This document shows, one piece after another, positions 40,751-49,505 of a stretch of DNA of 64,000 bases. The notes below the pieces were generated by a model that was not told the origin of the DNA, did not search any database, and saw only the letters and a program-made list of their open reading frames with translations. This DNA is from Sphingobium faniae (GTDB taxonomy: Bacteria > Pseudomonadota > Alphaproteobacteria > Sphingomonadales > Sphingomonadaceae). Location: contig FMTU01000004.1 in NCBI GenBank assembly GCA_900100475.1, positions 193,501 to 257,500 of the forward strand, written 5' to 3'. Position numbers and translations under genes: made by a program. Within the stretch, counting starts at the first letter, position 1, and each line of letters starts with the position of its first letter.

Positions 40751-41883
40751 TACAGCGCCGCCCGGATGACGTCGCCGATGATGGTGCGGCTGTCCTCGGC
40801 GATATCGACCGTGTCGAACATGCGGTTGTGGCAGATGCCGACCGCCAGCTTCGTGTCCGGGTCTGCCCAGCCGATATTGCCGCCCATGCCGGGGTGGCAG
40901 AGCGCGCGCATGTTGCGCGGCGCGGATACCGGCGGCGCTTGTGCCCCGCCCAGCCAGTAACCGGACCAGGCGATCGGCACCACCATGCCGAAGAAGACCG
41001 GGTCGGCATCCTCGAAATGGGGGCGCGGCGCGGCAAAGCTGGCGACGCGTTCTTCCGACAGCAGGCGCGCGCCGTTGAATTGTCCGCCATTGGCCAGCAT
41101 CGCCCAGAAGCGGGCATTGCTGCGCGCGTTGAAGATGCCGCCGACGGCCGGGATACAGGCGCGGCGGACATAGGGGCGCTCGAACGGATCGGGCATCAGG
41201 TCGACGATCAGCGGCTGTGCTTCGCGCATCATATTATTGTCCGGCGCGACATAGACGGCGGCAGCGTCCAGCGTGGCGATGCGCGGCTCGGCCGAATCGG
41301 GAATCCCCATCCACAGATCGGTGGCGCCCAGCGGGTCGGCGATCTCCTCCTTGATGAACTGGCCGAACGGGCGGCGCTTGGGGTCGGTGCGGCGCACCAC
41401 CTCGCCGATCATCCAGCCGAAGGTCATCGACTGGTAGGAGGAACGGCTGCCGGCGGGATAGACGCCCTCCATCTCCGCGATGCGGCGGCACATCCAGTCC
41501 CAGTTGGTCATCAGTTCGGGGGTCACGTCAGGCGGCATCCGCAGCACGCCGGAGACATGGGACAGCACATGGCGGACGGTGACGTCGCCCTTCCCTGCCG
41601 CCGCGAATTCGGGCCAGTAGGTCGCGACCGGCGCGTCATAATCGACAAGGCCGCGCTCGACCTGGATATGCATGGCGGTGGCGGTGACGGCCTTCGACAC
41701 GGAATAGACGTTGAACAGCGTGTCGCCGTCCACGCGGCGCCCGGTGGCGGGATCGGCGATGCCCGACCAGCAGTCGACGATCTGTTCCTCGCCCAGCCAG
41801 GCGCTGACCTGTATGCCGATTTCCCCGCCTTCCGCGACAAGCCGGTCGAGCGTGTCCTGCACCGCGTCGTTGACCTTTGTCAT
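40750..41883 (-). CDS. beta-lactamase-family serine hydrolase or esterase
   Basis: This 377-residue protein has the class C-like serine hydrolase layout. S61-V-S-K64 forms the S-x-x-K motif (NVYSVSKAVT), with Tyr in SSYQSMTFGW and HPGMGG in the place of the KTG box. The fold and HPG motif are those of EstB-type esterases rather than beta-lactamases that degrade antibiotics. It has no signal peptide, so it acts in the cytoplasm. It heads the leftward operon and could hydrolyse an ester or lactone in the catabolic route. Confidence 0.85.
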   Translation of the reverse strand: MTKVNDAVQDTLDRLVAEGGEIGIQVSAWLGEEQIVDCWSGIADPATGRRVDGDTLFNVYSVSKAVTATAMHIQVERGLVDYDAPVATYWPEFAAAGKGDVTVRHVLSHVSGVLRMPPDVTPELMTNWDWMCRRIAEMEGVYPAGSRSSYQSMTFGWMIGEVVRRTDPKRRPFGQFIKEEIADPLGATDLWMGIPDSAEPRIATLDAAAVYVAPDNNMMREAQPLIVDLMPDPFERPYVRRACIPAVGGIFNARSNARFWAMLANGGQFNGARLLSEERVASFAAPRPHFEDADPVFFGMVVPIAWSGYWLGGAQAPPVSAPRNMRALCHPGMGGNIGWADPDTKLAVGICHNRMFDTVDIAEDSRTIIGDVIRAAL

Positions 41884-41924
41884 CCTCTATACGCCTTTCC
41901 TGCTGGTCTTGGGTCCCGGCCCGA

Positions 41925-41944
41925 TATCAAGTGTACGCTTGATA
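41925..41944. promoter_or_regulatory. 20-base operator-like palindrome
   Basis: TATCAAG (41925-41931), six bases, CTTGATA (41938-41944). Including the centre, it is palindromic at 9 of 10 pairs. It sits between the divergent esterase and MFS genes and is a good candidate site for one of the local TetR or MarR regulators. The 250-base gap has no other gene that could be supported. Confidence 0.6.
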
Positions 41945-42135
41945 GCATGGAAAGAGGCGAGGGGAAGATATATGCTGGAGACGTTCGAAAATATCATTTC
42001 GCCGCGAAATGAAAGGACGGAGAGTTGGAGCACTGCTGGACGCAGCCTTCGTCCATGTGATCGAATCGAGGGCCGGATTGACCCGTTCCGCCCTGCCTGT
42101 CAGGCCCGCGGGATAGCAACGGGAGAGGGTCGGGC

Positions 42136-43407
42136 ATGACGGACAAGGCGGAAGGCATCACTGCCGCGACGCACATGGCGGCGGACGACCATGGCTGGCA
42201 GGGAGCCGCGGAGGAATGGCGCGTGAACTGGCGCGTCGGACTGGCCGCCTTTCTCGCCATCGGCCTGTCCCATGGCGCCTATCAGTCATTGTCCAGCCTG
42301 TTCGTCCTGCCCTTGCAGGAAGCGTTCGGCTGGTCGCGCAGCCAGATCGCCTTCGCCCATTACAGTTCGCTGGTAGTCGCGATCGCCGCGCCGTTCTTCG
42401 GCCGGGCGGTCGACCGTTTCGGCGCCCGCAGGATCATGCTGGGGGGCATGGTCATATCCGTGCTCATCTATATCGGCCTCGCCGCCATGAATGGTTCGCT
42501 GGCGCTGTTCTACATGCTGAGCGTACTTGCCGGGGTCGTCGGTCTTTCAGCGAGCGGCCTCACCTGTTCTCGCGTGGTCAGCCAGCATTTCGTCCGGTCG
42601 CGCGGCTTCTCACTCGCGGTCGCGCGCAGCGGCCTTGCCCTTGCGAGCGCGGCCCTGCCCACCATCCTCTTCGCGATCATCGCGCGTTTCGGCTGGCGCG
42701 CCGGCTATCTGGCCGAAGCGTTACTGGTGCTGGTCGTGGCCTTGCCCGCTGTCTGGTTCTGGATCGGCCATTCACGTTCGTCCGCCGGGGCCGAGCGGCT
42801 GCGTCACGATCCCGACCTGCCGTCATGGCTGCACCTGCTGCGCGATCGCAAGGTCTGGTTCCTGTGCCTGGGCGCGGGGCTGGGCTATGCGCCGGCGACC
42901 GCCATCATGACCCAACTCCAGCCGCTGCTCATCAGCAAGGGCGTCGACGCCGGATCGGCCGCCGCGCTGGTCGGCATGGCCGGCATCGCCAGTTTCGTCG
43001 GCGCGCTGGTGACGGGCAGTCTGGTCGACCGTTTCTGGGCGCCGGGCATCGCTTTCCTCTTCGCCTGCGGTTCGGCGGCCGGCACCTGCATGCTCGCCTG
43101 GCACGGCACGATCGAAGGTCCGTTCGCAGGGATGGCCATCCTGCTGATCGGCGCCGGCCTGGGCGCGGAGATCGACGTCGTCGCCTATATGGTCGCGCGC
43201 TATTTCGGCATCCGCTCCTTTTCGACGCTCTACGGCATGACCGTCTTCTTCATCGCCTTTTCGGGCGCGGTCGGCGCCTCGATGCTGGGGATCGCCTTCG
43301 ACCGGCACGGCAATTATGATTCCGCCTTGCTGGTGATCGCCGCCAGCTTCATGGCGGCCGGTTGTATCTACCTGCTGCTTGGCCGCTATCCGCCGCGCGA
43401 GAGCTAA
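42136..43407 (+). CDS. MFS transporter
   Basis: This 423-residue protein has 12 predicted membrane spans and the major facilitator motif A variant FFGRAVDRFGARRIMLGG between spans 2 and 3. A second-half repeat follows at GSLVDRFWAPGIA. The N-terminal 30 residues are cytoplasmic. Proteins of this monocarboxylate/oxalate:formate-like type carry organic anions or small carboxylates. It probably imports the substrate, or an early product, of the adjacent oxidation genes. It starts the rightward operon opposite the esterase. Confidence 0.87.
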   Translation: MTDKAEGITAATHMAADDHGWQGAAEEWRVNWRVGLAAFLAIGLSHGAYQSLSSLFVLPLQEAFGWSRSQIAFAHYSSLVVAIAAPFFGRAVDRFGARRIMLGGMVISVLIYIGLAAMNGSLALFYMLSVLAGVVGLSASGLTCSRVVSQHFVRSRGFSLAVARSGLALASAALPTILFAIIARFGWRAGYLAEALLVLVVALPAVWFWIGHSRSSAGAERLRHDPDLPSWLHLLRDRKVWFLCLGAGLGYAPATAIMTQLQPLLISKGVDAGSAAALVGMAGIASFVGALVTGSLVDRFWAPGIAFLFACGSAAGTCMLAWHGTIEGPFAGMAILLIGAGLGAEIDVVAYMVARYFGIRSFSTLYGMTVFFIAFSGAVGASMLGIAFDRHGNYDSALLVIAASFMAAGCIYLLLGRYPPRES

Positions 43408-43413
43408 GCGGAT

Positions 43414-43425
43414 CGTTAGGGCCCT
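43414..43425. promoter_or_regulatory. perfect 12-base palindrome ahead of P450 gene
   Basis: TTAGGGCCCTAA is a perfect palindrome just after the MFS stop and 70 bases before the P450 start. It could be a small operator or a weak transcription pause; no T-run follows. Confidence 0.35.
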
Positions 43426-43494
43426 AAAGGACTTTTCGTTCAATGCTCCGCGCGCATCGCCTACCCTGCGCTGCATCCCATGACGGAGGACAGG

Positions 43495-44790
43495 ATGACT
43501 GAAGCGATTACCGAACCAAAGGCGGGCGAGGCCACGGCGCGACGGCTGATGACCGCCGCGGACCACGCCTTCGATCCCCTTGACCCGGAAACGATCCGCA
43601 ATCCGGGGCCGGCTTATTCGGCGCTGGCGGGAAAATGCCCTTTCTATCACTATCAGGGCGAGGAATATCAGTTCTACATCACCAGCGACTATAAGGAGAT
43701 TCGCGACAAGATTCTGGCGGACAATCCCTACTGGTCGTTCAAATGGGGCGACGCGCCCATGGACTGGGAGACGTTCAGCGATTTCGGCATCCTGACCGAC
43801 CCGCCCTTCCACCTTGAATATATCACCGCGCTGCGCAAAGGCATGACGCCATCGCGCATGCGTTATTATCTGCCTGAGGTGGAGGCGATCGCCGAGGATC
43901 TGGTCGGCGGCCTGGAATCGCGGGCCGACAAGAGCGGCAATTTCCACGACCTGTTCTGCCTGCCGCTGCCCGCGCGGACCATGTGCTTCATGCTGGGCGC
44001 GGACCAGGCCATCTACGCCGATTACAAGCGCTGGGCGGATGAGTTGCAATCGCTGCTCTTCAACGACAAGGACCCAAGCGCCGAACAGACGCTGATCGCC
44101 GAAATTCAGCCGCATTTCATGGGGCTGATCGAAGAACGCAAGCAGATGCTGCGCGACGCGGGCATCGACGAACCCACCCATGAACATTGGGGGACGGTGC
44201 TGCCGTTCGACTATATCTCGCTCGGCCTTGTCAGCCGGGTGGAAGGCCGCCGCTTCAACGATATGGAGCTGTTCCAGATCTGCACGGCGCTGCTGACCGG
44301 CGGGCAGGAAACGACCACCAGTCTGCTGACCAATGTCGTCTGGCGCCTGCTGGAAGTGCCCGAGCGCTGGGAACGGCTGAAGGCCGACCCGTCGCTGTTC
44401 GAAAATGTGATCGAGGAAAGCTTGCGCTTCGACCCGCCGATCAACTCCCATTTCCGCACCAGCCTGTGTCCGGTCAAGATGCACGGCGCCGACCTGCCCG
44501 AACGCAGCAAGCTCATGTTCTCGATGATGGGCGCCAATCGCGATCCGGACATTTTCCCCGATCCCGACAGCTTCGTCATGGACCGGCCGCTCAATCAGGT
44601 GAAGCGGCATTTGTCCTTCGGCTATGGCGTGCATTTCTGCCTGGGCGCGCCGATTGCCCGGCTGGAGGCGCAGGTCGGGCTACGCAAGCTGGTCGAGCGC
44701 CTGCCGAACCTGCGCCTGACGGGCGATACCGAACGGATCAACAGTTGGATCTATTGGGGTCAGCGCCAATTGCCGGTGGCCTGGGACTGA
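43495..44790 (+). CDS. cytochrome P450
   Basis: This is a 431-residue P450, starting at ATG 43495 because GGAGGACAGG immediately precedes it (an ATG at 43480 is in frame). It has I-helix ALLTGGQETTTSLL, E-x-x-R in EESLR, and haem loop SFGYGVHFCLGAPIARLE with the Cys ligand. It is a soluble class I type needing a ferredoxin and reductase. The only local ferredoxin is on the other strand at 36860. It would work on the same pathway. Substrate unknown. Confidence 0.92.
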   Translation: MTEAITEPKAGEATARRLMTAADHAFDPLDPETIRNPGPAYSALAGKCPFYHYQGEEYQFYITSDYKEIRDKILADNPYWSFKWGDAPMDWETFSDFGILTDPPFHLEYITALRKGMTPSRMRYYLPEVEAIAEDLVGGLESRADKSGNFHDLFCLPLPARTMCFMLGADQAIYADYKRWADELQSLLFNDKDPSAEQTLIAEIQPHFMGLIEERKQMLRDAGIDEPTHEHWGTVLPFDYISLGLVSRVEGRRFNDMELFQICTALLTGGQETTTSLLTNVVWRLLEVPERWERLKADPSLFENVIEESLRFDPPINSHFRTSLCPVKMHGADLPERSKLMFSMMGANRDPDIFPDPDSFVMDRPLNQVKRHLSFGYGVHFCLGAPIARLEAQVGLRKLVERLPNLRLTGDTERINSWIYWGQRQLPVAWD

Positions 44791-44971
44791 ACCGGCCGCG
44801 GAAGGATGTGAAAGACATCACTCATCTGAAATATCGCGCGCCGGGCCACCCGACGGCTTGGCGCGCCGCCGGCTTTGGCCCACCTTGCAAGGATATGAAG
44901 CCGATTGCCGGCGAAAGCGCGCATGCGGCTGCCGCGCAATGCCGCGACTCCATTTCGAGAGGAACCATGCC

Positions 44972-46729
44972 ATGTCCGACTATGATCTCATCATCCGGGG
45001 GGGTAAAATCTACGACGGCAGCGGCGGGGAGCCTTATGTCGCCGACATCGCCGTCAAGGACGGGGTGATCGCGGCGGTCGGCGAGATACAGGGCGACGCG
45101 GCCGAGGAGATTGACGCGCAGAACCGCATCGTGACGCCGGGCTTTGTCGACGTGCACACCCATTATGACGGGCAGATCACCTGGGAAAACCGGCTGGCGC
45201 CCTCCTCCGACCATGGCGTGACCACCGTGGTCATGGGCAATTGCGGCGTCGGCTTCGCGCCGTCACGCCCGGAACATCGCAAGCTGATGATCAAGCTGAT
45301 GGAAGGGGTGGAGGATATTCCAGAGGTCGTCATGGCCGAAGGCGTGCCGTTCAACTGGGAAACCTTCCCCGACTATCTGGATGCGCTGGAAAAGCGTGAG
45401 AGCGACATCGACTTCGCGGCGCAACTGCCGCACAGCCCCCTGCGCGTCTATGTGATGGGCGAGCGCGGCGCCAATCTGGAGCCGCCTACGGACGCGGACC
45501 TGGCGGAGATGCGCCGCCTCACCGCCGAAGCGATCGAGGCGGGCGCGCTGGGCGTCACCACCTCGCGCAGCTACGCCCATCAGTTCCGCGACGGCCGTCC
45601 CGCGCCGTCGGTCAAGACCGAGGATCAGGAAGTGCTGGCGCTTGCGGAGGGTCTGCGCGACGCGGGCAAGGGCGTGTTCCAGATGGTGCCGAGCTATGAC
45701 GTCACCGCCACCGAGCGCATGGACCTGCTGGACGACATCGCCCGCACGTCGGGCCGCCCCGTGTCCTTCACCTTCATGCAGACACCCCGAGGCGAGGGCG
45801 ACTGGCAGGAGATGGTGGCGCGGCTGGACGCGGCGAAGAAAGAAGGGCTGGAAGTGCGCGGCCAGATCATCCCGCGCCCGACCGGCGCGCTCCTTGGCCT
45901 GGAACTCTCCATGCATCCCTTCTCCTTCAACCCCAGCTTTCGCGCGATCGAGCATCTGCCGCTGGAGGAAAAGGTCGAACGGATGCGCGACCCGGAATTC
46001 CGCAAGACGCTGATTGCCGAGGAGCCTGACGATCCGCAGGCCTTCTTCATCTTTGTCATTTCCGACCTCGACGGCATGTTCGTGCTGGGGAACCCGCCAA
46101 ACTACAATCCGCGCAGCGACGAAAGCATCGGCGCGCGGGCGCGGGCCATGGGCGTCGATCCCAAGGAACTGATCTACGACGCGCTGCTCCAGCGCGACGG
46201 GCATGAAGTCCTCTATCGTCCGCTTGGCAATTCGGAAGGCGAGCGGTTCGAAAGTTCGGGCCGCCATCTGGTGAAGAACGACCGCACCTTCCCGGCGCTG
46301 GGCGACGGCGGCGCGCATTACAGCATGATCTGCGATGCCGCCTATACCACCTATTTCCTGACCTATTGGGTTCGCGATGCGAAGGGCGACAAGCAGGTCG
46401 ACCTGCCCTACGCCGTTCGCAAGCTGACCTGCGAGCCGGCGCACGCGGTCGGGCTGGACGATCGCGGCCTGATCAGGCCGGGCTACAAGGCGGACCTCAA
46501 CGTCATCGACCTTGAACGGCTGCACCTCTACGCACCGCACGTCGTCTACAACCTGCCGACTGGCGGCCGTCGCCTGCAACAGCGGGCGGACGGCTATGAG
46601 GCCACGATCGTCAGCGGCGTCGTGACCTATCGCAACGGCCGCTCCACCGGCGCCCTGCCCGGCCGTCTGGTGCGCGGCGGCAAGGCCGCGCCCAAGATCG
46701 CGGCCGAAAGAAGCCTCGAACCGGCATGA
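44972..46729 (+). CDS. N-acyl-D-amino-acid deacylase-family amidohydrolase
   Basis: This is a 585-residue protein from ATG 44972 after GAGAGGAA. It has the amidohydrolase start YDLIIRGGKIYDGSG, metal ligands in GFVDVHTHYDGQ, the strand-8 Asp region with GDGGAH, and the C-terminal beta-strand part with SGVVTYRNGRSTGALPG. Family members hydrolyse N-acyl-D-amino acids, hydantoins or cyclic amides. Here it may open a ring amide or lactone, or cleave a conjugate. The upstream 180-base gap contains no other gene. Confidence 0.88.
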   Translation: MSDYDLIIRGGKIYDGSGGEPYVADIAVKDGVIAAVGEIQGDAAEEIDAQNRIVTPGFVDVHTHYDGQITWENRLAPSSDHGVTTVVMGNCGVGFAPSRPEHRKLMIKLMEGVEDIPEVVMAEGVPFNWETFPDYLDALEKRESDIDFAAQLPHSPLRVYVMGERGANLEPPTDADLAEMRRLTAEAIEAGALGVTTSRSYAHQFRDGRPAPSVKTEDQEVLALAEGLRDAGKGVFQMVPSYDVTATERMDLLDDIARTSGRPVSFTFMQTPRGEGDWQEMVARLDAAKKEGLEVRGQIIPRPTGALLGLELSMHPFSFNPSFRAIEHLPLEEKVERMRDPEFRKTLIAEEPDDPQAFFIFVISDLDGMFVLGNPPNYNPRSDESIGARARAMGVDPKELIYDALLQRDGHEVLYRPLGNSEGERFESSGRHLVKNDRTFPALGDGGAHYSMICDAAYTTYFLTYWVRDAKGDKQVDLPYAVRKLTCEPAHAVGLDDRGLIRPGYKADLNVIDLERLHLYAPHVVYNLPTGGRRLQQRADGYEATIVSGVVTYRNGRSTGALPGRLVRGGKAAPKIAAERSLEPA

Positions 46730-46735
46730 TATTCG

Positions 46736-46764
46736 GGCGGCGAACGGGACGTCCGTTCGCCGCC
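46736..46764 (+). terminator. perfect 12-bp stem hairpin after amidohydrolase
   Basis: GGCGGCGAACGG, five bases, CCGTTCGCCGCC. It lies between the amidohydrolase and the SnoaL-like gene. No T-run follows, so it is likely an mRNA end-protecting or pausing element. Confidence 0.6.
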
Positions 46765-46801
46765 AAGGAACAGCCGCACATCGTCAGGAAGAGGAAAAGG
46801 C

Positions 46802-47356
46802 ATGGCCGAAGCACAGCTTACCCCCGAACTCGTCGCCTTCGTCCAGCAGCAGAAGGACCGGCAGGACATTCACGACGCCTTGCTGCGCTATACCCGCGGC
46901 GTCGACCGGCACGACCGCGAGCTGATGTTGTCCGCCTATTGGCCCGACGCCTTTGACGAACATGGCGTGGCAGAAGGCGTGGCCGCCGACTTCTGCGATT
47001 GGGCGATCGGCTGGCACGCCGAATTCCAGACGCAGCACCATCACGTGATCACGAACCACAGTGTCGAACTCGACGGCGATACCGCACATGCCGAGACCTA
47101 TTATCTGTTCTGGGGCGAAAACAGGAATGGCCCGCCGCAGCTCAGCTTCGGCCGATATATCGACCGTTACGAAAAGCGCGGCGGCGAATGGCGCATCGCC
47201 CACCGCGTCTGCGTCAACGAGGGAAGCTCCGAACTGACGCCCGCGAACATTCCCGACGAATATAAGGCCCTGATGTACAAGACGGGGCCGAATCGCCGGG
47301 ACAGGACGGATATATCCTATGCGCGGCCGCTGGTTCGGGAAGCGACGCCGGCCTGA
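46802..47356 (+). CDS. SnoaL/NTF2-like fold protein
   Basis: This 184-residue protein has the cone-like NTF2 fold pattern of the SnoaL-like family: QQKDRQDIHDALLRYTRGVDRHDRELMLSAYWPDAFDEHG, then TQHHHVITNHSVELDGDTAHAETYYLFWG, and a late YIDRYEKRGGEWRIAHRVCVNEGSS. Such proteins act as small isomerases, dehydratases or hydratases in ring compounds, or as ligand binders. It lies between the amidohydrolase and SDR genes and presumably works on their substrate. The ribosome site is GGAAGAGGAAAAGG. Confidence 0.82.
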   Translation: MAEAQLTPELVAFVQQQKDRQDIHDALLRYTRGVDRHDRELMLSAYWPDAFDEHGVAEGVAADFCDWAIGWHAEFQTQHHHVITNHSVELDGDTAHAETYYLFWGENRNGPPQLSFGRYIDRYEKRGGEWRIAHRVCVNEGSSELTPANIPDEYKALMYKTGPNRRDRTDISYARPLVREATPA

Positions 47357-47426
47357 TCGCTGGCCCGGCCGCACTCGCGGCGCTATGGCCTTTTGAGACT
47401 GAACACTGAGATAAGGAGATTTTTGC

Positions 47427-48110
47427 ATGGCATCGCGGACCATCGTCGTAACCGGAGCCTTCGGCATATTGGGAAGCGCGGTCGCCGCCGCCTTTGCCGC
47501 CGGAGGGGATAAGGTCGTCCGTGTCGACTATGCGAAAACGCCCTCCCAGACTTTGGAAGGCGCAACCGACATGGGCGGCGTCGACCTGACCGATGCCGCC
47601 GCCACGCAGGCGCTGGTCGCCGATATCGTTGCGGCGCACGGGTCCATCAATGTGCTGGTCAATGTCGCGGGCGGCTTCGTCTGGGAAACGCTGGCCGATG
47701 GCGGCAGCCCGACCTGGAATCGCATGTTCGCGATGAACGCCACGACCTGCGTCAACATGACCAGGGCGGCGCTGCCGGAGCTGGAGAAAGCCCCGGCCGC
47801 GCGCATCATCAATATCGGCGCTGGCGGCGCCGTGGTCGCGGCAGCGGGCATGGGCGGCTATGCCGCATCGAAGATGGCCGTTCACAAGCTGACCGAAAGC
47901 CTGGCCGCCGAGCTGGCGGGCAAGGACATCACGGTAAACGCGATCCTACCCAGCATCATCGACACGCCGACCAACCGGGCCGACATGCCCGACGCCGATT
48001 TCAGCCAGTGGGTGCAGCCCGCCGCGATCGCCGACGTGATCCGCTTCCTCGCCTCCCCGGCGGCGCGCGGAATCAACGGCGCGCTGATTCCGGTGACGAA
48101 GGGCGGCTGA
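47427..48110 (+). CDS. short-chain dehydrogenase/reductase
   Basis: This 227-residue Rossmann enzyme has the TGAFGILG cofactor motif at residues 9 to 16, the NVAG stretch in LVNVAGG, and the Y-A-A-S-K active-site pair, with Ser probably replaced by Gly near NIGAGGAV. The usual catalytic Ser at this place is not evident, which is unusual. It would oxidise or reduce an alcohol or ketone with NAD(P). It is the last gene of the rightward cluster; an inverted repeat follows before the convergent thiolase. Confidence 0.85.
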   Translation: MASRTIVVTGAFGILGSAVAAAFAAGGDKVVRVDYAKTPSQTLEGATDMGGVDLTDAAATQALVADIVAAHGSINVLVNVAGGFVWETLADGGSPTWNRMFAMNATTCVNMTRAALPELEKAPAARIINIGAGGAVVAAAGMGGYAASKMAVHKLTESLAAELAGKDITVNAILPSIIDTPTNRADMPDADFSQWVQPAAIADVIRFLASPAARGINGALIPVTKGG

Positions 48111-48116
48111 AGCTCA

Positions 48117-48155
48117 GGGAGGGGAAACGCGGCGACGCATGCCTACGCCCCTCCC
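48117..48155. terminator. hairpin between convergent genes
   Basis: GGGAGGGG (48117-48124) pairs with CCCCTCCC (48148-48155) between the converging SDR and thiolase genes. It may act as a bidirectional terminator. There is no T-run. Confidence 0.5.
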
Positions 48156-48162
48156 CTATCCC

Positions 48163-49341
48163 TCAGACGATTTCGAACAGCGCGGCGGCACCCATGCCGC
48201 CGCCGACGCACATCGTCACAACCGCGTTCTTCGCGCCCAGCCGCTTGCCCGCCAGCAGCGCGTGGCCGGTCATGCGCGATCCGGTCATGCCGAAAGGATG
48301 GCCGATCGAGATCGCCCCGCCATCGACATTGACCTTCGCCGGGTCGATGCCCAGCCGATCGCGGCAATAGAGCGCCTGGCTGGCATAGGCTTCGTTAAGC
48401 TCCCACAGGTCGATGTCGGATACCGACAGGCCCAGCCGGTCGAGCAGCCTGGGCACGGCAAAGACGGGACCGATGCCCATTTCGTCGGGTTCGCAGCCCG
48501 CGACCTGCATCCCCTTGTAAAGACCCAGAATCGGGATGCCGCGCCGCGCCGCCTCGTCCGCGTCCATGACCACACACACGCTGGAGCCGTCCGACAACTG
48601 GCTGCAATTGCCCGCCGTCACCGACCCGCCCTCGAACAGGGGTTTCAGCTTCGCCAGACCTTCTGCGTCGGTGCCTGGCCGGTTGCATTCGTCGCGGGTC
48701 AGCGTCACCTCTTCCTGACCCGTCACCGTCAGAGCCTTGTCCACGACATTCTTCGTCGCGGTGATCGGCACGATCTCTCCGTCGAACCACCCCTTGTCCT
48801 GCGCCGTCGCGGTGCGAGTCTGGCTCAGCACCGCAAATTCGTCCTGCGCCTCGCGGCTGATGCCATAGCGGCGGGCGACGATATCCCCGGTCAGGTTCAT
48901 CGCCATGTAGAGTTCGGGCTTATGCTCCAGCAGCCATTCGTCCCTGGTGCGGAATGTGTTGCGATGCGGGTCGACCAGACTGACCGTCTCCACGCCGCCC
49001 GCGACATAGACGCCCCCTTCCCCGCTGCGGATGCGCTGTGCGGCAAAGGCGATGGTCTGAAGGCCCGATGAGCATTTGCGATCCAATGTCACGCCGCACA
49101 CGCTGATCGGCAGCCCCGCGCGGAGCGCCGCCTGCCGCGCAACGTTGGAGCCGACCGCCCCCTCGCACCGGGCCGAACCCAGCAGCACATCGTCGATTTC
49201 GGCCGGGTCAATGCCCGCGCGCCCGACCGCTGCCCGGATCGAATGGGCCGCCAGCGTCGCGCCGTGGATATTGTTAAGCGCGCCCCGATGCGCCTTGCCG
49301 ATTGGCGTGCGCGCGGTGGCGACGATGGCTGCGTCCTTCAT
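48163..49341 (-). CDS. thiolase (acetyl-CoA acyltransferase-like)
   Basis: This is a 392-residue protein from ATG 49341 (GGGAGA upstream). The nucleophile C90 lies in DRKCSSGLQ, with His in GGAISIGHPFGMTGSRM and Cys in VTMCVGGGMGAA, the normal thiolase triad. It cleaves a 3-ketoacyl-CoA to acyl-CoA and acetyl-CoA, or the reverse. It runs convergent to the SDR gene and divergent from the enoyl-CoA hydratase gene, with about 160 bases of shared upstream DNA. It should give the last step of a beta-oxidation-like side-chain route. Confidence 0.92.
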   Translation of the reverse strand: MKDAAIVATARTPIGKAHRGALNNIHGATLAAHSIRAAVGRAGIDPAEIDDVLLGSARCEGAVGSNVARQAALRAGLPISVCGVTLDRKCSSGLQTIAFAAQRIRSGEGGVYVAGGVETVSLVDPHRNTFRTRDEWLLEHKPELYMAMNLTGDIVARRYGISREAQDEFAVLSQTRTATAQDKGWFDGEIVPITATKNVVDKALTVTGQEEVTLTRDECNRPGTDAEGLAKLKPLFEGGSVTAGNCSQLSDGSSVCVVMDADEAARRGIPILGLYKGMQVAGCEPDEMGIGPVFAVPRLLDRLGLSVSDIDLWELNEAYASQALYCRDRLGIDPAKVNVDGGAISIGHPFGMTGSRMTGHALLAGKRLGAKNAVVTMCVGGGMGAAALFEIV

Positions 49342-49505
49342 GCCGAAATCTCCCGCGAAAAGCAGTTCCGGGAGATAGGGACTGGGGGCGGCGCTTGCCA
49401 TAAAGGCGGCGGCCTCATCACGTCTTTGATGAAGCCGGCCTGCCTGCTTGACCCGCGCGGCCGGGGTCCACAAAGCAGGTCTGATTTCGAGGCAGGGAGC
49501 CGCCA

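Noticed and set aside
39629..42012. Two long plus-strand ORFs opposite the GMC and esterase genes
   Set aside because: They are antisense shadows, rich in Gly, Arg and His, with no start signals or domains.
41945..42135. Short ORFs in the gap before the MFS gene
   Set aside because: No ribosome site, no domain, and poor codon pattern; the gap is better explained as a regulatory region.
42823..44634. 603-residue minus-strand ORF opposite the MFS and P450 genes
   Set aside because: It runs across two clear plus-strand genes and has no domain of its own.
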